This document shows positions 8,987 to 16,446 of a stretch of DNA of 45,848 nucleotides, in pieces (the first letter of the stretch is position 1; each line of letters opens with the position of its first letter). This DNA is from Actinomycetes bacterium. GTDB lineage: Bacteria; Actinomycetota; Actinomycetes; S36-B12; GCA-2699445. The translations under genes were made by a program, and so were the position numbers. The notes beneath the pieces are model-generated. The model did not search any database, was not told where the DNA came from, and saw only the letters and a program-made list of their open reading frames with translations. Where the stretch lies: assembly GCA_022599915.1 (NCBI GenBank), contig JAHZLH010000022.1, positions 1 through 45,848 of the forward strand. Direction: 5' to 3'.

Positions 8987-10728
8987 CGGGTGGCCTCCGT
9001 CTCGGTCAGCTGTGACAGCACGATCTCGGAGTAGGTGGGGCAGTCCTGCATCAACTCTTCGTGACGGCCGATGCCAGCCACTGTGCCCTCATCAAGCACC
9101 ACGATCTGGTCGGCATCGCGGATGGTGCTAATCCGTTGCGCCACGACCACCACCGCGGCTTCGGCGGTCTGGCTTCGCAAGGCCGCGCGGAGGCGAGCAT
9201 CGGTGGCGTAGTCCAGCGCGGAGAAACTGTCATCGAAAACGTAGACAGGTGCCTGCCGCACGAGCGCTCGCGCGATGGCCAGTCGCTGCCGTTGACCACC
9301 GGAGACATTGGTACCTCCCTGGTCGATTTCGGAGTCGATCCCATCTGGCATCTGCGAGACGAAACTGTCCGCCTGCGCGATCTGCAATGCCTGCCATAGT
9401 TGTGCATCGCTGGCATTCTCGGCGCCGAAACGAATGTTACTGGCAACAGTTCCCCGGAACAGGAACGCTTTCTGCGGGACCAGACCGAACCGCGACCATA
9501 ACTCTTCTTGAGCTTGCTCTCGGATATCGACACCGTCGACCAGGATTGCGCCACCGGTCACGTCGTATAGCCGGGTCAGCAGATTGACTAGGGTCGTTTT
9601 TCCCGACCCAGTTCCGCCAACAATCGCCGTCACCTGACCCGGTCGGATAGTGAACGAGACATGACACAGCACCGGTTCTTGCGCACCGGCATAGCGAAAC
9701 TCCACCTCCCGCAGTTCGATTTCACCAGCATGCTGGGCTGGTGTGACGGGGGATTCCGGGTCGACGATCTCCGGTTGAGTGGCGAGTACTTCCTGGATGC
9801 GTTCAGCTGAGGCTGCTGCCCGCGGCACCATAGTCATCAGCATCACCGCCATCATCACGCTGAACAGGATCTGCATGATGTACGCCAGGAACGCCGTCAG
9901 ATCACCGATCTGAATCTCGCCGCTGTCCACCAGGCCGCCGCCAAACCAGATCACCGCCACCGAGGAGATATTGAAGACCAGCATTAACAGCGGCATCATC
10001 AGCGCGAACAGTCGCGCCACCCGCAGTGAGGTGTCAGTGAGATCGTCGTTTGCCGCCTCAAAGCGTTCCTCCTCACTGCGGGTGCGCACAAACGCGCGGA
10101 TGACCCGAATGCCCGACAGGTTTTCCCGCAAGACTGCGTTGATGGTGTCGATTTTCGTCTGAACGGAACGAAATAGTGGCACGGCGCGGGACACGATGGC
10201 TCCGATAACCACCGCCATGATCGGCACGATCACCAACAGTAGAGCGGACAGCTGCAGGTTGGTGCGCAGCGCCATGATCACGCCGCCAATGGCAGTCAGT
10301 GGCGCGGAGATCAAGATGGTGAGTCCCACTAGGACCAGCATCTGAACCTGTTGGACATCGTTAGTATTGCGGGTAATGAGCGAGGGGGCACCGAACTCGT
10401 TGACTTCGCGCAGCGACAGCGACTCCACCGAGCGGAATAGCGACTTGCGGACGTCGCGGCCGAAGCCCATGGCCGTGCGCGCACTGAAGTAAACCGCGAT
10501 CACTGAGACCACGCCCAGGGCCAGGGTTAGGCCGAGCATGGTCGCGCCTACTTCCAGGATGTAGCCGATATCACCGGTAATCACACCGTCGTTGATGATG
10601 TCGGCGTTGAGAAAAGGCAAGTAGAGGTTGGTCAGCGACTGGATGGCGATCAGGACAATGACAATGGTGATCGCAGTGCGGTAGGGGCGCAGATACGAGC
10701 GCAGGAAGCCGATCACCGCAACGCCCAC
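8983..10728 (-). CDS. ABC exporter, fused membrane/ATPase subunit 1 (degenerate ATPase site)
   Basis: Half-transporter of 581 aa with six membrane helices (residues ~10-300) and a C-terminal ATPase domain. Walker A GGTGSGKTTL is near residue 369 and the signature NVSGGQRQRLAIARAL is canonical. Walker B reads VYVFDDSFSALD, with Asp in place of the catalytic Glu, and the H-loop His is replaced by Gln (VVVVAQRIST). This is the known pattern of the degenerate half of heterodimeric exporters. First gene of a two-gene operon with 6992-8986. The start is GTG at 10728 or GTG at 10716; neither has a strong ribosome-binding site. The gap to the divergent M15 gene (10729-10848) holds the inverted repeat GTGAT-C-ATCAC at 10762-10772, a possible operator. 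Confidence 0.93.
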   Translation of the reverse strand: MGVAVIGFLRSYLRPYRTAITIVIVLIAIQSLTNLYLPFLNADIINDGVITGDIGYILEVGATMLGLTLALGVVSVIAVYFSARTAMGFGRDVRKSLFRSVESLSLREVNEFGAPSLITRNTNDVQQVQMLVLVGLTILISAPLTAIGGVIMALRTNLQLSALLLVIVPIMAVVIGAIVSRAVPLFRSVQTKIDTINAVLRENLSGIRVIRAFVRTRSEEERFEAANDDLTDTSLRVARLFALMMPLLMLVFNISSVAVIWFGGGLVDSGEIQIGDLTAFLAYIMQILFSVMMAVMLMTMVPRAAASAERIQEVLATQPEIVDPESPVTPAQHAGEIELREVEFRYAGAQEPVLCHVSFTIRPGQVTAIVGGTGSGKTTLVNLLTRLYDVTGGAILVDGVDIREQAQEELWSRFGLVPQKAFLFRGTVASNIRFGAENASDAQLWQALQIAQADSFVSQMPDGIDSEIDQGGTNVSGGQRQRLAIARALVRQAPVYVFDDSFSALDYATDARLRAALRSQTAEAAVVVVAQRISTIRDADQIVVLDEGTVAGIGRHEELMQDCPTYSEIVLSQLTETEATR

Positions 10729-10835
10729 CGTTGCGGAAGCGTCGTCACGTGGAGACGAAAGGTGATCATCACTTCCTCAGGGTACGGATGGTTGTGGAAT
10801 CTCGCTGACTGGTGTGGGTCGGCGGGATTCGATGC

Positions 10836-10841
10836 TACGGT
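10836..10841 (+). promoter_or_regulatory. -10 box TACGGT, leaderless promoter of the M15 peptidase gene
   Basis: TACGGT (TANNNT) ends seven bases before the ATG at 10849, so the transcript should begin at or next to the start codon. There is no ribosome-binding site. This placement also argues for 10849 over the in-frame ATG at 10762. Confidence 0.55.
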
Positions 10842-10848
10842 TCCGGCC

Positions 10849-11577
10849 ATGCGGGCGCTCACACACCACGGTGGACGCTGGCTGCAATTTCTCCTGCTGG
10901 CCATGCTGCTGGTGGGCCTGGTCGCGCCGGTGACATACGTCGCGAACCAGGCGGCCGCCAGTGGCGACTCCCGAGCGCTGCCGACCAGTGAACCGGACCG
11001 GCCAACTTTCCATGCTGAGGTCAGCCGATTGGATCGAGCGACTCGGCGGGGCATGCGGCCAGCGGTCTGGCGAAAGGGCTGCCCGGTGCCGTTACGGAAA
11101 CTTCGGACGGTGCAGGTCAGTCACTGGGACTTCGTCGGCGACGTTCAGACCGGGACGTTGGTGGTGCATCGCCGCGCAGTTCGGGATGTGAAAGGGATCA
11201 TGGCGGAGCTGTTCGAGTTGGATTTTCCGATTCGACGGATCGTTCCGATCGAGGCTTATGGCGGCAGTGATTTCGATTCCATTGAAGCGGGCAACACCAG
11301 TGCATTCAACTGTCGTCGGGTCACCGGCGGCAGTAACTGGTCGCGGCACGCCTACGGTTTGGCGATTGATATCAACCCGCTGGAGAACCCGTACGTACTG
11401 AACGGTCGCACCTCTCACAAAGACAGCCGCCCGTTCGTAAACCGCCGCCCGTTGCGGCCCGGGATGTTTGGTGGCCGTGCCCCAGAAGTTGCAGTCTTTG
11501 AGGGACGTGGCTGGGAGTGGGGTGGCCGTTGGCGCAGCCCGAAGGACTATCAGCACTTTTCATTAGCGCCGCGCTAG
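10849..11577 (+). CDS. Secreted or membrane-anchored M15-family peptidase (VanY/endolysin type)
   Basis: Predicted zinc peptidase of family M15 that would cut peptidoglycan stem or cross-bridge peptides outside the membrane. 242 aa from the ATG at 10849, which places a hydrophobic segment (WLQFLLLAMLLVGLVAPVTYV) at the N-terminus as signal or anchor; the longer frame to 10762 puts unlike sequence in front. Zinc ligands are visible in SRHAYGLAIDIN (His ~167, Asp ~174) and the C-terminal block WEWGGRWRSPKDYQHFSL carries the catalytic Asp/Glu region and the last His. This arrangement fits the M15C/M15_4 subgroup. Monocistronic, with a bidirectional terminator 100 bp after the stop. Exact bond specificity is unknown. 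Confidence 0.87.
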   Translation: MRALTHHGGRWLQFLLLAMLLVGLVAPVTYVANQAAASGDSRALPTSEPDRPTFHAEVSRLDRATRRGMRPAVWRKGCPVPLRKLRTVQVSHWDFVGDVQTGTLVVHRRAVRDVKGIMAELFELDFPIRRIVPIEAYGGSDFDSIEAGNTSAFNCRRVTGGSNWSRHAYGLAIDINPLENPYVLNGRTSHKDSRPFVNRRPLRPGMFGGRAPEVAVFEGRGWEWGGRWRSPKDYQHFSLAPR

Positions 11578-11678
11578 ACCTCTACTTGCCCGTGGCGTCG
11601 GTGCATGCCGCCGAGGTTGGTCCGCATCGGCCTTGAGTTGCGGAGTGAACTATCAGCACGTTCGGATTCCGGAAAGTC

Positions 11679-11715
11679 GTTGGGCCCACAGATCTATGCG
11701 ATCTGTGGGCCCAAC
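11679..11715. terminator. Perfect 16-bp hairpin between convergent genes (bidirectional terminator)
   Basis: GTTGGGCCCACAGATC (11679-11694) and its exact complement (11700-11715) enclose a five-base loop. It lies between the M15 gene (+) and the SGNH hydrolase gene (-). The T-runs on either side are short (ACTTTGTT on plus, GACTTT on minus), so it is a very stable stem with weak tails. Confidence 0.75.
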
Positions 11716-11740
11716 ACTTTGTTGAGGTTAGGTCTTTGCC

Positions 11741-13870
11741 CTACTTGCTCTCCTTCTTCACGCCAGTGCGCTTGAGCAGCTTCGCGCCCATGTACTCGGC
11801 GTACTTTTCCTGCCCGATATCGTTCGGGTGCATGGCGCCCGAACCGTTGGGCGGATTGTTGTACGGTGCTGGGGCGCTCGCACCAGCCGCGGACGTAGCT
11901 GGGAAGAGCCACGAACCACTACCAGCGCAACCACCATGGCCGCGGGATTCAGAGAGCATCTTCAACTCCGGCGTCCAGCCATAGTCGGCCTTGTTCTCCT
12001 GGATGAGCCCCTTGATGCCGTCAACCTCCGGGGTAATCGTCGGGGTATAGGTGTTGTTATCGATCACTGGGTTGGCGCCCTTGTAGGGGAGGTCGGATTT
12101 CTGCCAGTTGGGCATGGGTACCTCTTTGCCCTTCTGACCTACGTAAGCGACGTTGTAGGCCCAGTAGTTGCTGATGGTGTCTGCCGGATACTCCACTGAC
12201 CATTCACACGGCTGCACGGTCTTCTCCAGGAGTTCACCCTTCTCGCCAGAGGTGAGGTCCGGGTAAATGCCCTGCACCACGTTCTTGGCTTTAGCTACCT
12301 TGATTGGCTTCGACTTAGACGGTGAACTGGCCGATGGGCCACTTACCCCATTCTGCAGGGCATAGGTCTTGCAGCCCTTGCCGTTCTTGCCTGGAGCTTT
12401 GGTTCCCTTCATGGTTTTGATGCACTTTGCCATGTCGTCGTAGCGCTGATCCAGTTGGAGCAACTGCCGCTGAATAATGGCCCACAAGGGTGCAGTACCA
12501 GGAGTTTCTGGCGCCGGATTGGCCTGCGTTCCCGGGAGTTCCCAGGCAGGTGCTGCGCCGTAGCAGTTTTGTTTGCCTGAAGCCTCGACAGCCTTCAGAA
12601 CCTCACTCTTTACATCTTCCTGTGTGCCTGCTGACGGATCATTCTGGATGATCAATCCCGCGAGCTGCCCGGCGAGAATCTCCAGTACTCCTTCTGGCAA
12701 CTCGTTAATGAGGGTGGAGGCCCCCGAGATGCCGCAAGCGACCACAAGTGGATAGAACAGCACGTCGTTACCGCCGATAGTGAAGGACACCGTGTCGGCG
12801 ACCAACTTGCCGTTACGAAGTGCAGCATGGGCCTGGTCGATCTGTGCCGGTGTGTAGCCGTAGTCAACCCCGTTAGTCAGGCCGTTCTTCTGTGGGTGCA
12901 GGATACCGCCCTGACCTGTCAAATCTCCCAGTAACTTCTGGTTGGCGACGAGGTTGCCACCCGAAACCTGAGCACCGGTGCAGGCCACGTCAACCAGGGT
13001 CACGTTCGACCGCGGGCTGGTCTTCTCCACTTCGAGTGCGGCGCGCACCTGGCCGGCCCAGCGGGAGCGGTGGCAGCGGTTGTCGTCCCAATCAATCCAG
13101 CGAGCATTCGAAAAGTTGGGGTCGGTGTTCTGCTTGTAGAACGGTGGGAAGCCTTCACCGGAGGAGTAGGAGTCACCCATGATCACCATCAGGTGATTCT
13201 TGACCTTTAGCTTTTTGGCGTCACCCGTCACCGATGATCCGGAGGAGGACTTGATCTGCAACTTGGTCTTGAAGTTGCCCTCGGGTAGTTTCAGCTTCTT
13301 CTTTTCGGGGCACGTGCCCTTCGCTTTGCCACTCACTCGGATGGTCTTCTTCTTATTCATTTGGATTATCCAGGTGCAGGTCAGTTTCCCGGGCCCCGCG
13401 ATGGTCGAGCCGTCCAGCATGACCTTGTACTTCCCATTCTTGGGTAGCGGGCCGTAGCGGTTGTAACCAGAGTCCTTCGACCACTTGGTCTTCTTCATCT
13501 TGTCGTCGGGGATGCCGTCCTTGCCGTCTATGTATTGACCACCCGCGTAGTACTCAGGTGACCCAACCTCACAGAAGAACGGATTGGCTGAGCCATCTGG
13601 CTTGGCCGCGCCTGCCTCGCAGGCCACCCACTTCTTCTCGTCCGTCATTTGCGCTGGCATTGACCAATCCCAGGTGTTGGCTCCGGAGATTCGATCGCCG
13701 CGACTTGGCGCTGCTTCCTGTTGCGGTGTGGCCTCCTGTTGGGCGGCAGCGGGTGCCTCGGGTACCGCCTCCTCGGCGGTGGCGGCGGTGGTGGTCATCG
13801 GCACGAGTGCCCCGAGCACCAGGGCACCAGAACCCAGGGCGACGGCAGCAGCACGAAAACGAGATGGCAT
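11741..13870 (-). CDS. Large secreted SGNH/GDSL-type hydrolase
   Basis: Secreted lipase/esterase-like protein of 709 aa, far longer than a lone SGNH domain. Start ATG 13870 has AGGAG five bases upstream; it gives a signal peptide (MPSRFRAAAVALGSGALVLG, then an Ala-rich cleavage region) and an Ala/Gln/Glu/Pro linker. Residues ~60-230 are a lysine-rich N-terminal region with four Cys and no domain I recognise. The SGNH domain follows: block I VIMGDSYSSGEG (Ser ~238), VDVACTGAQVSGG, block III FTIGGNDVLFY, and near the C-terminus GAMHPNDIG with the catalytic His. The Asp expected three residues before this His is Gly. Long inserts lie between blocks. Substrate is unknown. The gene is divergent from the sigma-factor operon. 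Confidence 0.86.
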   Translation of the reverse strand: MPSRFRAAAVALGSGALVLGALVPMTTTAATAEEAVPEAPAAAQQEATPQQEAAPSRGDRISGANTWDWSMPAQMTDEKKWVACEAGAAKPDGSANPFFCEVGSPEYYAGGQYIDGKDGIPDDKMKKTKWSKDSGYNRYGPLPKNGKYKVMLDGSTIAGPGKLTCTWIIQMNKKKTIRVSGKAKGTCPEKKKLKLPEGNFKTKLQIKSSSGSSVTGDAKKLKVKNHLMVIMGDSYSSGEGFPPFYKQNTDPNFSNARWIDWDDNRCHRSRWAGQVRAALEVEKTSPRSNVTLVDVACTGAQVSGGNLVANQKLLGDLTGQGGILHPQKNGLTNGVDYGYTPAQIDQAHAALRNGKLVADTVSFTIGGNDVLFYPLVVACGISGASTLINELPEGVLEILAGQLAGLIIQNDPSAGTQEDVKSEVLKAVEASGKQNCYGAAPAWELPGTQANPAPETPGTAPLWAIIQRQLLQLDQRYDDMAKCIKTMKGTKAPGKNGKGCKTYALQNGVSGPSASSPSKSKPIKVAKAKNVVQGIYPDLTSGEKGELLEKTVQPCEWSVEYPADTISNYWAYNVAYVGQKGKEVPMPNWQKSDLPYKGANPVIDNNTYTPTITPEVDGIKGLIQENKADYGWTPELKMLSESRGHGGCAGSGSWLFPATSAAGASAPAPYNNPPNGSGAMHPNDIGQEKYAEYMGAKLLKRTGVKKESK

Positions 13871-14184
13871 AGGGACTCCTTCGTTGGCCACAACTTATTC
13901 CGCAACTGGGGCTGTTGCGACCGGAATGGACGAACCGGTCGGGGAAATCTGCATCGTTTCGCCGCAGGTCGGCAAGATGTCCGATTTGGGGTCTTAGTGC
14001 CTGGGCCAAAGGGCCGGTGTGTTTGGACAGCGAGTTCTTGGAAATTGCGGATGACCTACGGCGGCAGCGGCCCCCGATCACCTCGATCTGGGGCCGGTGA
14101 GCAGATTCTTGGGAAATCTTTTCGTTTTCTGTTGCGGCAGAGCGGGTGCCCTCATCTCTGCAGTACGAGACAGAGGAGCGAGCC
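13871..14184. other. Divergent regulatory region between SGNH hydrolase and sigma operon
   Basis: 314 bp without a gene. Toward the hydrolase gene: ribosome-binding site AGGAG and a -10-like TAAGTT (minus strand, 13892-13897), with two inverted repeats upstream of it (13901-13919 and 13919-13940). Toward the sigma operon: a hairpin GGCCCCCGATC/GATCTGGGGCC (14069-14095, one mismatch), then AGATT-N7-AATCT (14104-14120) running into TTTTCGTTTTC. The hairpin plus T-rich run looks like an attenuator or the end of a short transcript. Immediately before the small gene is AGAGGAG. Confidence 0.6.
13901..13940. promoter_or_regulatory. Two adjacent inverted repeats, candidate operators
   Basis: CGCAAC-N7-GTTGCG (13901-13919) is followed directly by GACCGG-N10-CCGGTC (13919-13940). 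Both are perfect 6-bp dyads just upstream of the hydrolase -10-like box. No regulator is identified. Confidence 0.4.
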
Positions 14185-14346
14185 ATGAATACGTGGAGCG
14201 AATCGACTACTATCCGTAGACCATTGGGACGGACAGTAGCGGCCCTATTGCTCGGTGTGTCGGCTATCCTGATAGTCGCAGCTGTGGAAGAAAGCGACCG
14301 TTCTGCTGGTAGTGGAGGACCAGTAGCGGTAGCACCGGCGCCGTGA
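14185..14346 (+). CDS. Small single-helix membrane protein coupled to the sigma gene
   Basis: 53-aa protein: short charged N-terminus (MNTWSESTTIRRPLGR), one membrane helix (TVAALLLGVSAILIVAAV, residues ~17-34) and a short Gly/Pro/Ala tail. Start ATG 14185 has AGAGGAG six bases upstream, the best ribosome-binding site here; an in-frame ATG at 14146 does not. Its stop TGA overlaps the GTG at 14343 (GTGA), a possible start of the sigma-factor gene. I do not recognise a family. Position and coupling suggest it works with the sigma protein, for example as a membrane partner or a leader peptide that sets its translation; both are inference. Confidence 0.65.
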   Translation: MNTWSESTTIRRPLGRTVAALLLGVSAILIVAAVEESDRSAGSGGPVAVAPAP

Positions 14347-14423
14347 ACCGCGGTGGAAACGACAGTTCGGTGTCGATTGGCCTCTTTTCAGACGTCGGCG
14401 CCGTGGAGCGACGGAGGTTGGCT

Positions 14424-16325
14424 ATGGGTTCGCATCCTGCAGTTGATGACGGCGGCATCGTCGATACGCTGCACTCCGACCCCAATGAGGGCTTCACACT
14501 GCTTTACCAAGCGTATGCGGAACGACTGTTCGCCTACTGCACCACCGTGTTGCGAGACCGGGACTCAGCGGCTGATGCCAGTCACGACTGCTTGGTGGCG
14601 GCCGTGACCAAAATTGACACCCTTCGCTCCGCCGAACGACTGCGGCCGTGGCTGTTCGCGATTGCCCGCAACGAATGTTTCAAGATCCTGCGCAATCAGG
14701 GCAAGGTCGTGACCGATGAGGAGGCGATTGAGATGCAATCAACCGCCCCCGACATGTCGGCTGGGGTTTCCTCGTCTGAATCGCAGCAGCTGGTGTACGA
14801 GGCGCTGCAGTCGCTGTCGCCGGGAGATCGTGACGTCCTGGCGCTGGCGCTGCGCAACGACCTCGACGCAGCACAGGTGGCTGAAGCCATGGCGGTCAGT
14901 CCCAACGAAGTGAGGGCTCGGCTGTCACGCGCCCGTAGTTCGCTGAACGGTGCCGTCAGTGCGCTGGTATTGCTGCGAGACAAGAATCAGGATTGCCCGG
15001 AACTGCAGGAGATTGTGGCTGGCGCCGGAGCTGAACTCACTCCGCTGCTGCGCAAGCGCATCTCCCGGCACATCAAAGAGTGCGATCAATGTCGCGACAG
15101 TAGTCACACCAAGGCGCTCTCCTACGTCTCGGCCTTCACGCTGCCGCTGGTGTTGGTACTGCCGAAAGGCTTCGAGGCACGCGCGGCGGAGTCTGCTCAC
15201 GAAGCACTGAGCCAGATCGGCGACGGGGCAACAGAAATTGGAACCACCGGTGCCGGTTCCGACGGAACTGTTCCAATCGATGCTGGCGGCGCCTCACTAG
15301 GCGACGGCGGCGGGGCAAGTCAGGTCGCAGCTGCGGCAGGGGCGAGCGCAGGCAAGAAGGTCGCGGCGGTTCTGATGGCATCGGGTCTCGGGGCGGCGGC
15401 CGTCTTTGCCATTACGGTGTGGGTTCCTGGCGGCACCGAGCCACAACCGTTGCCGCAGGCGCAGTCGCCGTCGATTGACGATCTACTCGAGAGCGCCCCC
15501 CGGATCACGGTTGAACCTGGCGCGCCCCAGCAGCAGCAAGGTTCGGCCCAGCGTGGCGAACGAGGGCAGCGGGGCAATGACTCAGAACAGCAGGGAACTG
15601 ATGCCAACCAACCGGGCGGTGACGGCGGTACCGGTGGCCAGGTAGCTGGCAATAGTCAGTCCGGTGGCTCCGGTGGCGGCGGCGGTAATGGTGACTCCGG
15701 CGGTGGCGGCGGTAATGGTGGCTCCGGTGGCGGCAGCGGGGGTAACGGTGGCTCCGGTGGGGAGTCTGGCGGCAGTACTACCGGAAACAGCGGCGGCAGC
15801 AGTGGCGGCGGTAACGCTGGTGGCGGAACCACTGGCGGCTCGGGAACGGAAGATACCGGGGATGCCACAAGCGGCAACGGCGATACCGGCAACACAACCG
15901 GCGGTGGGAAAGAGACTGCTGAACCAACCCCGCAGATTGCCCCCGTTACGAATATCACCGTGGCCGCTCAGCCCGGTTCTACCGCCGGATGCCCCGCTCC
16001 CAAATGGTCGCTGAGTGCCGCTACCAGCGGTGGCCCGGTAGCCAGCGTGGTGGTGGTGTACTCAGGCGCGGCCAACGGCAAAGTGCAACTGTCGGGCGGT
16101 GGTGGAAAGTGGTACGGCTCCTTGGCGCTGCCGCAGGGGATCTATAAGTTTTACGCGGTTGCCTACGGCGAGGCAGGTAATCAGATCCAGTCCGGGACCA
16201 CTGGCGGATCGATCAAGTGTCCCCCACCCGAGACAACTATCAAGCAGTCAGCTGAGCCCAGCCCCAACCTGACGTTGAAGGCGCCTGATCCCAGGTTCAC
16301 CCAAGACCCAGCGCTCAAGCAGTAG
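14424..16325 (+). CDS. ECF-type sigma factor fused to zinc-finger, membrane helix and outside domain
   Basis: A 633-aa membrane-bound sigma factor. Order from the ATG at 14424: sigma region 2 (residues ~22-85, LYQAYAERLFAYC to WLFAIARNECFKIL), region 4 (~127-180, LSPGDRDVLALALRNDLDAA, then a helix-turn-helix), an anti-sigma-like HIKECDQC zinc-finger motif (~215-222), a Gly/Ala linker, one membrane helix (~311-333, VAAVLMASGLGAAAVFAITV), a stalk very rich in Gly, Ser and Asn (~395-485), and a C-terminal domain of ~110 residues with two Cys that may form a disulfide. ATG 14424 has GGAGG six bases upstream; GTG 14343, overlapping the small gene's stop, would add 27 residues. Fused sigma/anti-sigma proteins are known in actinobacteria; the outside ligand and regulon here are unknown. 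Confidence 0.87.
   Translation: MGSHPAVDDGGIVDTLHSDPNEGFTLLYQAYAERLFAYCTTVLRDRDSAADASHDCLVAAVTKIDTLRSAERLRPWLFAIARNECFKILRNQGKVVTDEEAIEMQSTAPDMSAGVSSSESQQLVYEALQSLSPGDRDVLALALRNDLDAAQVAEAMAVSPNEVRARLSRARSSLNGAVSALVLLRDKNQDCPELQEIVAGAGAELTPLLRKRISRHIKECDQCRDSSHTKALSYVSAFTLPLVLVLPKGFEARAAESAHEALSQIGDGATEIGTTGAGSDGTVPIDAGGASLGDGGGASQVAAAAGASAGKKVAAVLMASGLGAAAVFAITVWVPGGTEPQPLPQAQSPSIDDLLESAPRITVEPGAPQQQQGSAQRGERGQRGNDSEQQGTDANQPGGDGGTGGQVAGNSQSGGSGGGGGNGDSGGGGGNGGSGGGSGGNGGSGGESGGSTTGNSGGSSGGGNAGGGTTGGSGTEDTGDATSGNGDTGNTTGGGKETAEPTPQIAPVTNITVAAQPGSTAGCPAPKWSLSAATSGGPVASVVVVYSGAANGKVQLSGGGGKWYGSLALPQGIYKFYAVAYGEAGNQIQSGTTGGSIKCPPPETTIKQSAEPSPNLTLKAPDPRFTQDPALKQ
15655..15860 (+). repeat. Gly/Ser/Asn-coding low-complexity tract (stalk of the sigma protein)
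   Basis: Degenerate repeats of GGTGGCGGC- and GGCTCCGGT-like units encode an extracellular Gly-Ser-Asn stalk. No unit is exactly conserved. Such tracts are prone to length change. Confidence 0.8.
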
Positions 16326-16399
16326 CGTTTTCGGTCTTGGTGTTCTTTCGCTGCTGCCGTGCTGCGCAATGCCGATCACGGAGTGCGAAACTGTGCGCC

Positions 16400-16405
16400 T
16401 AGCCT
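16400..16405 (+). promoter_or_regulatory. -10 box TAGCCT upstream of the GDPD gene
   Basis: TAGCCT matches TANNNT 41 bases before the GTG at 16447. The leader then carries GGAAGGA as ribosome-binding site, so this gene would be leadered, unlike several of its neighbours. Confidence 0.4.
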
Positions 16406-16446
16406 GAATTCACAGACCCACTCAGGCAGGCGGAAGGAACATCGCG

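Noticed and set aside
10762-10848. Longer start for the M15 peptidase
   Set aside because: The 29 extra residues precede a normal signal/anchor segment, and the -10 box TACGGT falls inside them.
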